Shown: in pieces, positions 1 through 8,131 of the stretch
Numbering within the stretch: position 1 is the first letter of the stretch
Layout of the letters: each line of letters starts with the position of its first letter
Origin: Allocatelliglobosispora scoriae
GTDB taxonomy: Bacteria; Actinomycetota; Actinomycetes; Mycobacteriales; Micromonosporaceae
Assembly: GCF_014204945.1 (NCBI RefSeq)
Contig: NZ_JACHMN010000002.1
Location: 124,001-188,000, forward strand
Length of the DNA stretch: 64,000 nt
Direction of reading: 5' to 3'
Translations under genes and position numbers: made by a program
The notes under the pieces: model-generated
The model's input: the letters and a program-made list of their open reading frames with translations, nothing else
The model's database searches: none
What the model was told of the DNA's origin: nothing

Positions 1-2
1 CG

Positions 3-323
3 GACTCCTCCGGCGGCATCTCCATGACCGAGTCGGTCTACGACGAGCTGCTCGCTGCCGGGGTCGCCATCCACCGCAAGGACGACATCCACAACAAGTT
101 CTTCATGGCGTACGGCAGCTACGGCGGCACGTATCAGTACCGCGTCTATACCGGATCGCAGAACTGGACCCAGGACGCCCTGAACGAGAACGAGGAGCTC
201 TTCGTCAAGATGGGCCCGGAGACCGGCACCGCACACCCGCTCTACGACGCCTATTACACGCACTTCAACGAGGCCTACAACACCGGCACCGCCTGCACGA
301 AGACCAACTATCCCTGCCGCTGA
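3..323 (+). CDS. Phospholipase D-like protein, C-terminal part (gene starts before the window)
   Basis: The reading frame is open from the first bases of the window, so the 5' part is missing. What remains is the second half of a PLD-superfamily phosphodiesterase: an HxK motif (HNKFF) followed about 25 residues on by GSQNWT and then NENEEL, the usual arrangement of the second HKD box (His and Lys acting on the phosphodiester, then Gly-Ser and Asn/Glu). The tail contains two Cys (TACTKTNYPC), as in secreted actinobacterial members. An ATG at 24 is an internal Met, not a start. Substrate cannot be read from this fragment. Confidence in the superfamily is high, in the exact activity low. Confidence 0.8.
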   Translation, partial: DSSGGISMTESVYDELLAAGVAIHRKDDIHNKFFMAYGSYGGTYQYRVYTGSQNWTQDALNENEELFVKMGPETGTAHPLYDAYYTHFNEAYNTGTACTKTNYPCR

Positions 324-345
324 ATCCCACGTCGGGCGTAAGGGC

Positions 346-380
346 GGTTCAGGCCTCTTCGGAAGGAACGGCCTTGAGCC
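346..380. terminator. Bidirectional stem-loop between convergent genes
   Basis: GGTTCAGGCC (346-355) pairs with GGCCTTGAGCC (370-380) with one bulge, giving about ten base pairs. It lies between the PLD-like gene and the convergent GntR gene. There is no strong T-tract, which is common for actinobacteria. Confidence 0.4.
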
Positions 381-406
381 GCTCGCGCTCGACCAGACTC
401 GTCGCG

Positions 407-1120
407 CTAACCCTGCAGGTCGACGACGAGGCGGAAGACGTCGGTGCGCAGCCAGGAGTGGGTGATCTCGACCCGCCGGCCGGTGCGGTCGCTGTCGGTG
501 CGGCTGTCGATCCGCACCACCTCGGTGTTGCGCGGCAGCTCCAGCGCCGTCACCACGTGCACCGGCGGCGCCACGATCTCCGCCCGCAGCGCGTGCCGCA
601 CCGGCTGCAGCCCGTAGGCGCCCTCGATCGCCGCGAGCAGCGAATCGTGGCGCGGTAGCGCCTCGGTGAGCCCGGGAACGAGGTCGGCCGCGAGCCAGCT
701 CGTCTTGAACAGCGCCCGCTGCCCGTCGACCCGGCCCACCCGCTGCACCACGAGCAGCGGTCCGCTCACCCCCAGCGCGGCACCGATCTCGTCGGGTGCC
801 GCCGCGAGCTCGGCGCCGACGACCTCGGCATGCGCGGTGCCGCCCGCGGCACGAACGAGCTGCGCCCAGTTCGGCATCGCGAGCGGCGAGACGATCACGT
901 CGTAGCGCCTGCTGACGAAGGTGCCGCTCCCCCGGCGGCGACGCACGACCCGGCGCTGCTCCAGCTCGTCCAGCGCGGCCCGGGCGGTGAGCCGGTTGAC
1001 GCCGTGACGCCGGGCCAACTCGTGCTCGGAGGCGACCCTGGCCCCGGCCGGCTCGGTGGCGAGCAGCCGCTCGAGTTCGTCGGCGAGAGCCAGGTATGTC
1101 GGTGCCTCCATGTCCGACAC
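407..1120 (-). CDS. GntR-family (HutC/PhnF type) transcriptional regulator with UTRA domain
   Basis: A 237-residue repressor-type protein. Residues 8-75 form the GntR winged helix (SEHELARRHGVNRLTARAAL, then the RRRGSGTFV wing). Residues about 95-235 match the UTRA effector-binding fold of the HutC subfamily, to which PhnF, the regulator of phosphonate genes, belongs. The start is GTG at 1120; an ATG at 1111 is possible. It is divergent from the FAD oxidoreductase gene, and two near-identical 16-bp sites lie in the gap, one 7 bp from this start, so it probably represses itself and the catabolic operon. The ligand is likely a phosphonate or aminophosphonate, by context only. Confidence 0.88.
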   Translation of the reverse strand: MSDMEAPTYLALADELERLLATEPAGARVASEHELARRHGVNRLTARAALDELEQRRVVRRRRGSGTFVSRRYDVIVSPLAMPNWAQLVRAAGGTAHAEVVGAELAAAPDEIGAALGVSGPLLVVQRVGRVDGQRALFKTSWLAADLVPGLTEALPRHDSLLAAIEGAYGLQPVRHALRAEIVAPPVHVVTALELPRNTEVVRIDSRTDSDRTGRRVEITHSWLRTDVFRLVVDLQG

Positions 1121-1126
1121 CGTATC

Positions 1127-1142
1127 AGTTGTCTACTCAGCT
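1127..1142. promoter_or_regulatory. Candidate GntR operator, copy 1
   Basis: AGTTGTCTACTCAGCT matches copy 2 (1227-1242) at 13 of 16 positions, giving the consensus AGTTRTCTACWCARCT with an inverted AGYT/ARCT outer part. It abuts the start of the GntR gene, as expected for autoregulation. Confidence 0.55.
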
Positions 1143-1226
1143 CGGGTCACCATTGGAGCAGGGTTCGGCGGCCCGGCAGGCTCCGTTCACGCTCCGGTCA
1201 CCGAACCCCGCCACAGTCTCCCTTGA

Positions 1227-1242
1227 AGTTATCTACACAACT
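1227..1242. promoter_or_regulatory. Candidate GntR operator, copy 2
   Basis: AGTTATCTACACAACT, extended to AAGTT-N8-AACTT (1226-1243), lies 18 bp before the FAD oxidoreductase start and just before its ribosome binding site (GAGGGAGG, 1246-1253). Bound regulator here would block the catabolic operon. Confidence 0.6.
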
Positions 1243-1260
1243 TGTGAGGGAGGTGGCGCC

Positions 1261-2358
1261 ATGCGGGTGATCGTCGTCGGCGGCGGCATCCTGGGCCTGA
1301 TGCACGCCCATGCCGCGATCGGGCGCGGCCACGAGGTGATCCACCTCGAACGCGAAGCGGGCACGCGGGGCGCGAGCGTGCGCAACTTCGGCCTGGTCTG
1401 GGTCTCCGGCCGCACCACCGGCCCCGAGCTCGACCTCGCCCTGCGGGCTCGGCAGCTCTGGCAGGAGATCGGCGCCGTGATCCCGCGGGTCGGCTTCCGC
1501 CCCAACGGTTCACTGACCATTCTGGGTACGCCCACCGAGCTCGCCGTCGCCGAGGAGGTCTGCGCCCGGCCCGACGCCGAGAGCCGGGGCCTGCGACTGC
1601 TCGACCCGGCCGAGGCGCGCCGGATCAACCCGTCGCTCGGCGGCGACCTGCTCGCCGCCGTGCACAGCGACCGCGACGCCGCCGTCGAGTCCCGACTGGT
1701 GCCGCAGGCGATCCGGGATGCGCTCGACGCGACCGGCCGATACACGTGGCTGCCGGGCCGGGAGGTCCGCGAGCTCGGCGACGGACCGTCCATCGTGGAC
1801 CATCTCGGTGACCGGCACGACGGCGACCTGGTCATCCAGTGCACCGGCGCGGCGCACACCGGCCTGTCCGGTCGGCACCTGTCGGCGGCGCCGCTGCGAC
1901 GCGTACGCCTCCAGATGATGCAGACCGCGCCCTTCGGCACACCCGTGACCACGTCGATCGCCGACGCCGACTCGATGCGCTACTACCCCGCCTGGGACAC
2001 CCCCGCCCGCGCCGCCCTGCCCCCGCAGCACCCGGTCGCGGCGGAAGGAAAGATGCAGCTCCTCCTGGTGCAGCGCCTCGACGGCGGCCTGACGATCGGC
2101 GACACCCACGAGTACGCCGAGCCCTTCGCCTTCGACCTCGACGAGCGCTACTACGAGTACGTCCGCGAGGCCGCCGAGCGGATCCTCGGCCGGACCCTGC
2201 CGCCGATCGTCCGCCGCTGGGCCGGGGTCTACTCGCAGACCACCGACGACGCCATCTACCACCGATCGCAGCCGAGCCCCGGCGTGATCGTCGTGACCGG
2301 ACCGGGCGGACGGGGCATGACCCTCTCCCCCGCCATCGCCGAGGAGACCTTCAAGTGA
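1261..2358 (+). CDS. FAD-dependent amine/amino acid oxidoreductase of the phosphonate-associated type
   Basis: A 365-residue DAO-superfamily flavoprotein. The N-terminal dinucleotide-binding loop GGGILGL (G7-x-G9-x2-G12) is followed by an acidic residue at the end of the second strand. The C-terminal SPGVIVVTGPGGRGMTLSPA is the usual second FAD-contact segment. ATG 1261 is chosen over upstream starts because GAGGGAGG lies 8 bp before it and the operator lies upstream. The next gene overlaps it by GTGA. The pairing of this oxidoreductase type with a phosphonatase-like HAD is known from TIGR03364/TIGR03351, for which oxidative deamination of an aminophosphonate has been proposed. The substrate here is inferred from that. 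Confidence 0.85.
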   Translation: MRVIVVGGGILGLMHAHAAIGRGHEVIHLEREAGTRGASVRNFGLVWVSGRTTGPELDLALRARQLWQEIGAVIPRVGFRPNGSLTILGTPTELAVAEEVCARPDAESRGLRLLDPAEARRINPSLGGDLLAAVHSDRDAAVESRLVPQAIRDALDATGRYTWLPGREVRELGDGPSIVDHLGDRHDGDLVIQCTGAAHTGLSGRHLSAAPLRRVRLQMMQTAPFGTPVTTSIADADSMRYYPAWDTPARAALPPQHPVAAEGKMQLLLVQRLDGGLTIGDTHEYAEPFAFDLDERYYEYVREAAERILGRTLPPIVRRWAGVYSQTTDDAIYHRSQPSPGVIVVTGPGGRGMTLSPAIAEETFK

Positions 2359-3056
2359 CCCACGACTGGACCACCACACCCCGGCCGCGCCTGGCCTGCC
2401 TGGACATGGCCGGGACCACCGTCGGCGACGACGGCCTCGTCGAGCGGGCCGCCTCGGCCGCGCTCGCCGGGCAGGGGCTCGACCCCGGCACGGCCGGCCA
2501 CGCCGCCGCACTCGACGTGGTGCGCCGCACCATGGGCCAGTCGAAGATCACCGTCTTCCGGGAGATCTTCGACGGCCGGGAGGAGGCCGCCGTCGCGGCG
2601 AACGCGGCGTTCGAGTCCGCTTTCACCGAGTTCGTGGCGGTCGGCGAGGTGACCGCGCTGCCCGGCACCGAGCAGGCCCTCGCCGAACTGCGCGAGGCAG
2701 GGCTCGCCGTCGTGCTGACCACGGGTTTCGCCCGCTCCACACAGGACGCCATTCTCGACGCCCTGGGGTGGCGAGACCTGATCGATCTGGCGCTCGTCCC
2801 CGGCGAAGCGCTGCGCGGGCGTCCCTTCCCCGACCTGATCCTGCACGCGGCACTACGCCTAAGCATCGACGATGTACGATCTATTGTGGTCGCGGGCGAC
2901 AGCGTCAACGACATCGGCAGCGGCGTGCGGGCCGGGGCCGCGGTCGTCGCCGGTGTCCTCGGCGGCGCACACGACGCCGACGCGCTGGCCGCGGCGGGCG
3001 CCACGCACCTGATCGGCAGCGTCGCAGAGCTGCCCGGCCTGCTGCGGCAGGAGTAG
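2355..3056 (+). CDS. Phosphonatase-like HAD hydrolase
   Basis: A 233-residue HAD enzyme. DMAGTT has the phosphonatase-type DxAGTT loop with nucleophile Asp17. MGQSK places Lys64 where phosphonoacetaldehyde hydrolase has its Schiff-base Lys (MGxxK). VAGDSVNDIGSGVRAG supplies the acidic motif IV. The GTG start overlaps the stop of the oxidoreductase gene (GTGA), so the two are translationally coupled. Likely role: cleavage of the C-P bond of a phosphonoaldehyde made by the upstream enzyme, releasing phosphate. The family (TIGR03351 type) is recognised; the exact substrate is not known from sequence. Confidence 0.85.
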   Translation: MTHDWTTTPRPRLACLDMAGTTVGDDGLVERAASAALAGQGLDPGTAGHAAALDVVRRTMGQSKITVFREIFDGREEAAVAANAAFESAFTEFVAVGEVTALPGTEQALAELREAGLAVVLTTGFARSTQDAILDALGWRDLIDLALVPGEALRGRPFPDLILHAALRLSIDDVRSIVVAGDSVNDIGSGVRAGAAVVAGVLGGAHDADALAAAGATHLIGSVAELPGLLRQE

Positions 3057-3250
3057 ACGGTGATCGCGAGGCGGCACCGCGTCGTCGCCCCGCCGATCCC
3101 GGGCTGCTGTGAAGCCGCGCACAGCGCGCGCTGTCACGGAGCCCTGTTCAGTCCGGCGCGGCCGATTGATCCCACGATGTTCAGCTCGCAGACACCACCG
3201 TCGTGCCTACTGGGCGCGCCTGTAACCCCATCATCCCTTGGGAGACCAGC

Positions 3251-4414
3251 ATGACCTCGTCACTCACCCGCCGGGCCGGTCGCCTGGCGGCCTGCATAAC
3301 GCTCTCGGCCGTCACGGCACTCGCCGCCTCCGCGTGCGGCGCCAAGAAGGAGGAGGCGCCCACCACCACGGGCGTCGCCGCCGGCAAGGCCGTCTCCGTC
3401 GCCGACTTCGGCGGCATGGAGGCGCTCGTCGCCGCCGCTAAGAAGGAGGGCCAGCTCAACGTCATCACGCTCCCGCCGGACTGGGCCAACTACGGCGAGA
3501 TCATCAAGGCGTTCAGCGACAAGTACGCCATCAAGGTGAACAGCGACAACCCGGATGGCTCCAGCGCCGACGAGATCGCCGCGGTGAAGACCCTCAAGGG
3601 TCAGGACCGGGCCCCCGACGTGCTCGACCTCGGCGTCGCGTTCGCCCTCAGCGGCGCGGCCGAGGGCCTCTTCGCGCCCTACAAGGTCGCGGCGTGGGAC
3701 AAGATCCCGGCGGCGCAGAAGGATGCGCAGGGCCGCTGGTTCAACGACTACGGCGGCTACGTCTCGATCGGCTGCGACGCCAAGCGGATCGCGGTCTGCC
3801 CGCAGACCTTCGCCGACCTCACCAAGCCGGAGTACAAGGGCAAGGTGGCGCTCAACGGCAACCCGACCAAGTCCGGCTCGGCGATCGCGGCCGTCTACGC
3901 CGCGTCGCTCGCCAACGGCGGCTCCTTCGACGACATCCAGCCCGGCATCGACTTCTTCGCCAAGCTGCACAAGTCCGGCAACTTCATCCCGGTCGAGTCG
4001 ACCCCGGCCACGGTCGAGAAGGGCGAGACCCCGATCAGCCTCGACTGGGACTACCTCAACGCCGGTTACGCCAAGGAGTTCGCGGCGAAGGGCGTCGACT
4101 GGAAGGTCGTCGTGCCGACCGACGGCAAGTACGCCAACTACTACTCCCAGGCGATCAACCTCGACGCGCCGCACCCGGCCGCCGCGCGCCTGTGGGAGGA
4201 GTACCTCTACAGCACCGAGGGTCACAACCTCTGGCTCAAGGGCTACGCCCGCCCCGTCCTGCTGCCCGCGATGATCGCCGACGGCACCGCGTCCGCCGAG
4301 TTCGTCGCCGCGCTGCCCAAGGTCGAGGGCGAGCCGAAGTTCCCGACGCCGGACCAGAACAACAAGGCGAAGGCCACCCTGGTCGAAAAGTGGGCCAAGG
4401 CACTGGCCGGCTGA
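3251..4414 (+). CDS. ABC transporter substrate-binding lipoprotein (phosphonate/polyamine/iron type)
   Basis: A 387-residue extracytoplasmic binding protein. The signal peptide has two Arg near the start and ends in ASAC, with Cys29 as the likely lipidated residue. The rest matches type 2 periplasmic binding proteins of the Fe3+/aminoethylphosphonate/spermidine group (for example YGGYVSIGCD and SLDWDYLNAG). ATG 3251 is preceded by GGGAGA. A gap of 194 bp separates it from the HAD gene and holds no other gene, so it may have its own promoter. It is followed within 3 bp by the first permease. An aminophosphonate ligand is inferred from the neighbours. Confidence 0.87.
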   Translation: MTSSLTRRAGRLAACITLSAVTALAASACGAKKEEAPTTTGVAAGKAVSVADFGGMEALVAAAKKEGQLNVITLPPDWANYGEIIKAFSDKYAIKVNSDNPDGSSADEIAAVKTLKGQDRAPDVLDLGVAFALSGAAEGLFAPYKVAAWDKIPAAQKDAQGRWFNDYGGYVSIGCDAKRIAVCPQTFADLTKPEYKGKVALNGNPTKSGSAIAAVYAASLANGGSFDDIQPGIDFFAKLHKSGNFIPVESTPATVEKGETPISLDWDYLNAGYAKEFAAKGVDWKVVVPTDGKYANYYSQAINLDAPHPAAARLWEEYLYSTEGHNLWLKGYARPVLLPAMIADGTASAEFVAALPKVEGEPKFPTPDQNNKAKATLVEKWAKALAG

Positions 4415-4417
4415 TCG

Positions 4418-5338
4418 ATGCCCCTCCACACCGCAGAGTCGTTGTCCGGTCCGGGTGCCACTGCGGCGCCCGGCCGGGCTCCGGCCCATCCCCGCCGCCG
4501 CCGCTCGGCCACCCTGCTCGCCGCCGTGCCGCTGCTCGCCTTCGTCGGCTTCTTCTTCGGGCTGCCGATGCTCGCCGTCCTCATCGGCGCCGTCACCACC
4601 ACCGACCCGGTCGCGCACACCACCACGCTGACCACGCAGAACCTGAGCCGGTCGGTGCAGGGCGCATACCTCGACGCGCTCGAATCCAGCGTCAAGCTCT
4701 CCGCCGTCACCGCCGCGCTCGGCGTCCTGCTCGGCACGGTCCTCGCCCAGGCCGTCGTCGCCAGCCGGTGGCGCGGGCTGCGCAACCTCGTCGTCACCGC
4801 CTCCGGCGTGCTCGCCAACTTCGGCGGCGTGCCGCTCGCCTTCGCCTTCATCGCCACCCTCGGCATCTCCGGCGTCGTGACGCAGCTCCTCGACCTGGGC
4901 AGCCTCGGCTGGAGCCTCTACACCCCGGCCGGGCTCGCCGTCGTCTACCTCTACTTCCTCATCCCGCTGATGGTGCTGGTGATCGCACCGGCCCTCGACG
5001 GGCTGCGCCCGCAGTGGCGGGAGGCCGCCGCCAACTGCGGTGCCACCGGCCGGCAGTTCTGGCGCCACGTCGGCCTGCCGGTGCTCGCACCGTCGCTGCT
5101 GGGCGGGTTCGTGCTGCTCTTCGGCACCGCCTTCGCCGCATACGCCACCGCCGCCGCCATGGTGGGCAGCGTGCTGCCGCTCGTCACGCTGCAGATCGCC
5201 GACGCGCTCTCCGGCAACGTCCTCGTCGGACAGGAGGGCGTCGCCTCGGCGCTCGCCCTCGACATGGTCGTCGTCGCCATCATCGTGATGGCGATCTACC
5301 TCCCCCTGCAGCGACGGAGCGCCCGATGGCTGCGGTGA
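4418..5338 (+). CDS. ABC transporter permease, first subunit
   Basis: A 306-residue integral membrane protein with about six hydrophobic helices. The EAA loop that meets the ATPase reads EAAANCGATGRQFW, followed by LPVLAP. It resembles PotB/PhnU-type permeases. It starts 3 bp after the binding-protein stop and overlaps the second permease by 13 bp. The first 30 residues are Pro/Ala/Arg-rich and cytoplasmic. Confidence 0.87.
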   Translation: MPLHTAESLSGPGATAAPGRAPAHPRRRRSATLLAAVPLLAFVGFFFGLPMLAVLIGAVTTTDPVAHTTTLTTQNLSRSVQGAYLDALESSVKLSAVTAALGVLLGTVLAQAVVASRWRGLRNLVVTASGVLANFGGVPLAFAFIATLGISGVVTQLLDLGSLGWSLYTPAGLAVVYLYFLIPLMVLVIAPALDGLRPQWREAAANCGATGRQFWRHVGLPVLAPSLLGGFVLLFGTAFAAYATAAAMVGSVLPLVTLQIADALSGNVLVGQEGVASALALDMVVVAIIVMAIYLPLQRRSARWLR

Positions 5339-6144
5339 AGCCCAACCGGTGGTGGCACGGGCTGGTGCTCGGCGTCGCCGGGCTCTACTTCGGAGCGCCG
5401 CTCGTCGCATCCCTCGTCTTCAGCATCGACATCCCGGGGCAGGGGGTGACCGCGCAGGCATACACCGGCATCCTCGACGCGCCCGGGTTCCTGGACAGCC
5501 TGTGGCTCTCGCTGCTGCTCGCCGCCTCGACGATCGTGCTGGTCCTGGCCCTCACCGTGCCCGCGATGGTGGCGGCCCGACTGCGACCGGGGCGCCTGGG
5601 CAGCGTGCTGGAGGTCGTCTGCACCCTGCCGCTGGTGGTGCCGCCGATCGCCTTCGTCGCCGGGATCGGCTCCATCCTGCGGCTGGGGCCGGACCGGTTG
5701 TCGGAGACGCCGCTCTACCAGACGTTCCTCGCGGTGCAGGACGAGAGATTCCCCATCGCGCTCGTGCTCTCCTACACGATCCTGGCGCTGCCGTTCGTCT
5801 ACCGGTCGTTGGACGCCGGTCTGCGTACCCTCGACGTCGTCACGCTGACCGAGGCGGCGCGCAACTGCGGCGCGAGCCCGTGGCAGGTCCTGCGCCGCGT
5901 GCTCCTGCCCAACCTGCGCAGCTCGCTGGCGAGCGCCGCGTTCCTCACGCTCGCGCTGGTGCTCGGCGAATACACCATCGCCCGGATCCTGACCTTCGAG
6001 ACGTTCCCCGTGTGGATCGTCAAGATCAGCGGCAGTGAGGCGCGGCTCTCGGTCGCGGTCTCGCTGCTCAGCCTGCTGATCACCTGGCTGCTGCTGCTGG
6101 CGCTGTCCAGCGCGGGCACCAAGACCACCACGAGCGAGGAGTGA
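5326..6144 (+). CDS. ABC transporter permease, second subunit
   Basis: A 272-residue permease with about six membrane helices and an EAA loop (TEAARNCGASPWQVLRRV). ATG 5326 lies within the last codons of the first permease, so the two subunits are coupled and probably form a heterodimer (PotC/PhnV type). The ATPase gene begins 1 bp after its stop. Confidence 0.86.
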   Translation: MAAVKPNRWWHGLVLGVAGLYFGAPLVASLVFSIDIPGQGVTAQAYTGILDAPGFLDSLWLSLLLAASTIVLVLALTVPAMVAARLRPGRLGSVLEVVCTLPLVVPPIAFVAGIGSILRLGPDRLSETPLYQTFLAVQDERFPIALVLSYTILALPFVYRSLDAGLRTLDVVTLTEAARNCGASPWQVLRRVLLPNLRSSLASAAFLTLALVLGEYTIARILTFETFPVWIVKISGSEARLSVAVSLLSLLITWLLLLALSSAGTKTTTSEE

Positions 6145-6145
6145 C

Positions 6146-7195
6146 ATGAGCACCACCACCGGAGCGCGGGTCGAGTTCCGCGCGCTGCGCCGCACCTTCG
6201 GCACGACCGTGGCCCTCGACGGCCTCGACCTCACCGTCGAACCCGGCGAGCTGATGGCGCTGCTCGGGCCGTCCGGCTGCGGCAAGACCACCGCGCTGCG
6301 GATGGTCGCCGGATTCGACCATCCCGACGCCGGGCAGGTCCTCGTCGACGGCACCGACATCGTCAACGTGCCCGCCAACCGCCGCGACGCCGGCATGGTC
6401 TTCCAGTCCTACAGCCTCTTCCCCAACCTGTCGGCCCGCGACAACGTCGCCTTCGGCCTGCGCATCCGCAAGGTGCCGAGCCACGCCCGGCGCACCCGCG
6501 CCGACGAACTGCTGGAACTCGTCGGGCTGCCCACCCAGGGGAACCGGTTCCCACACCAGCTCTCCGGCGGCCAGCAGCAGCGGGTCGCGCTCGCACGAGC
6601 CCTCGCCCTGCGGCCCCGGGTGCTGCTCCTCGACGAACCGCTCTCCGCGCTCGACGCCCAGGTACGCCTCACCCTGCGCGAGGAGATCTCCCGACTGCAG
6701 AAGGAGCTCGGCATCACCACGATCTTCGTCACCCACGACCAGGAGGAGGCGCTCTCCATCGCCGACCGGGTCGCGGTGCTGCGCGACGGACGCCTCGAAC
6801 AGTGCGACACCCCCGTCGACCTCTACCGCAGCCCCGCCACAGCGTTCGTCGCGGGCTTCGTCGGCACGATGAACCGGATCCCCGGGCACCTCACCGGCGA
6901 CGGTGCCGTCACCGTCGTCGGGCAGCGCCTCCCCGTCACCGGGACCGCACCCGCCGGGCCCGAGGTCGACGTCCTGGTACGCCCCGAGGACCTGCGCGTC
7001 TCCGCCGACGACGACGGCGACGCCCGCGTCGTGACCGCCTCCTTCCTCGGCGCCACGACCCGTCTCTTCCTGCGGCTGCCCGACGGCGCCGGGGTCAAGG
7101 CGGACCTGCCCACCCGTGACGCCGCCGCCCTCACCCCCGGTACGCAGGTCCTGGTCCGCCTCGTCGACCACCCCGTCATGGTCGCCGCCCGATGA
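6146..7195 (+). CDS. ABC transporter ATP-binding protein with TOBE domain
   Basis: A 349-residue ATPase. Walker A is GPSGCGKTT, the Q-loop lies in FQSYSLFP, the signature is LSGGQQQR, Walker B is VLLLDEP, and the switch His is in TIFVTHDQ. Residues about 270-345 form a TOBE regulatory domain, as in PotA/FbpC/PhnT-type importers. It energises the two permeases encoded just upstream and ends in a 4-bp ATGA overlap with the second HAD gene. Confidence 0.9.
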   Translation: MSTTTGARVEFRALRRTFGTTVALDGLDLTVEPGELMALLGPSGCGKTTALRMVAGFDHPDAGQVLVDGTDIVNVPANRRDAGMVFQSYSLFPNLSARDNVAFGLRIRKVPSHARRTRADELLELVGLPTQGNRFPHQLSGGQQQRVALARALALRPRVLLLDEPLSALDAQVRLTLREEISRLQKELGITTIFVTHDQEEALSIADRVAVLRDGRLEQCDTPVDLYRSPATAFVAGFVGTMNRIPGHLTGDGAVTVVGQRLPVTGTAPAGPEVDVLVRPEDLRVSADDDGDARVVTASFLGATTRLFLRLPDGAGVKADLPTRDAAALTPGTQVLVRLVDHPVMVAAR

Positions 7196-7854
7196 GCGGG
7201 CTGCTGGCCGTCCTCTGCGACATGGACGGCACCCTCGTCGACACCGAGGGCTGCTGGGCCGCGGCCGTCGAAGCCGTCGCCGCCGAGCACGGGATCCTGC
7301 TGACGCCCCGGCAGCTCGCCGACCGGGCCGGGCAGGCCGCACCCGTCACGGCGGCCTTCCTCGCCGGGCTCGGCGCCGAACTCGACGGATTGCAGGAGCA
7401 GCTCGACGTCGCCTTCCACGAGCGGGTCGCGCAGGATGGCGTCGAGTGGCGGCCCGGCGCGCAGCGGCTGCTCGACCTGCTCGGTGCCGCCGACGTGCCG
7501 CTCGCACTCGTCACCGCGTCGGCTCGACGGATCGCGGACACCGTACTCGCCACGATCGGCGCGGAGCGGTTCGCCGTCACGGTCGCCGCCGAGGACACCG
7601 TTCGGACCAAGCCGCACCCGGACCCCTATTTGCTGGCGATGGCGATGCTCGGCTTCCCTGCCGAGAAGTGCGTCGCGATCGAGGACACGCCGACCGGGGT
7701 GGCTTCGGCGCTGGCGGCGGGGTGCGGGGTGCTCGCGGTGCCGTCGGTCGTGGCGATCGACCCTGCGCCGGGACTGGTGCTGGTCGACTCGCTGGTCGGG
7801 GTCGGGCTCGACCTCTTCGCCGACGCTGTGCGAGCCCCGTCCGGGGTGCGTTGA
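7192..7854 (+). CDS. HAD-superfamily hydrolase (beta-phosphoglucomutase/phosphatase-like)
   Basis: A 220-residue HAD protein with nucleophile loop DMDGTLVD (Asp10, Asp12), motif II T/S in LVTASA, Lys in RTKPHPDPY, and motif IV in IEDTPTGVASALAAG. It overlaps the ATPase gene by ATGA, so it is part of the uptake operon. It is a second HAD, without the DxAGTT signature of the first, so it probably removes phosphate from a pathway intermediate or is a housekeeping phosphatase. No specific substrate can be assigned. Confidence 0.85.
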   Translation: MSGLLAVLCDMDGTLVDTEGCWAAAVEAVAAEHGILLTPRQLADRAGQAAPVTAAFLAGLGAELDGLQEQLDVAFHERVAQDGVEWRPGAQRLLDLLGAADVPLALVTASARRIADTVLATIGAERFAVTVAAEDTVRTKPHPDPYLLAMAMLGFPAEKCVAIEDTPTGVASALAAGCGVLAVPSVVAIDPAPGLVLVDSLVGVGLDLFADAVRAPSGVR

Positions 7855-7878
7855 GCGTGGTGGTGTGGCGGCACGGCC

Positions 7879-7954
7879 TTGGTCGCGTTGTTTCCCGGAA
7901 GCTGGCCCCTCAACAGGTCCGCGAGGGGACTACTTCCCGGAAACAACGCGATCA
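7879..7954. repeat. Palindromic repeat family C, copy 1
   Basis: Arms GGTCGCGTTGTTTCCCGGAA and TTCCCGGAAACAACGCGATC close on an inner CCCCTC/GAGGGG stem. It lies between the convergent HAD and pectinesterase genes, where it could end transcription from both sides. Copies 2 and 3 are at 41422 and 41562. Confidence 0.7.
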
Positions 7955-8065
7955 TGCGCCGCATGAAGGCCGGCCGAGCCGGCGGGGCCAGGGAGCGTGC
8001 GGACCGCGTACCCGGCTGGGGAGCGCAACCACCGCGCAGCGCGAACCCCTCATCGGGCTGCTTCC

Positions 8066-8092
8066 CAGCGGGGAGTGGTCCGCTCCCCGCTG
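8066..8092. terminator. Strong GC stem-loop between convergent genes
   Basis: CAGCGGGGAG (8066-8075) pairs perfectly with CTCCCCGCTG (8083-8092) around a 7-base loop. It lies 40 bp beyond the stop of the pectinesterase gene. Confidence 0.55.
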
Positions 8093-8131
8093 CCACGAGC
8101 ACGTAGCGGCGGGGAGCGGACGCCGTGGGAC

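Noticed and set aside
1096-1260. Earlier start for the FAD oxidoreductase
   Set aside because: Upstream codons run through the operator region; GAGGGAGG sits in front of ATG 1261.
3260-5410. Long open frame on the minus strand over the phosphonate transporter genes
   Set aside because: It is a shadow of real plus-strand genes caused by high GC; low-complexity Arg/Gly/Asp-rich product without domains.
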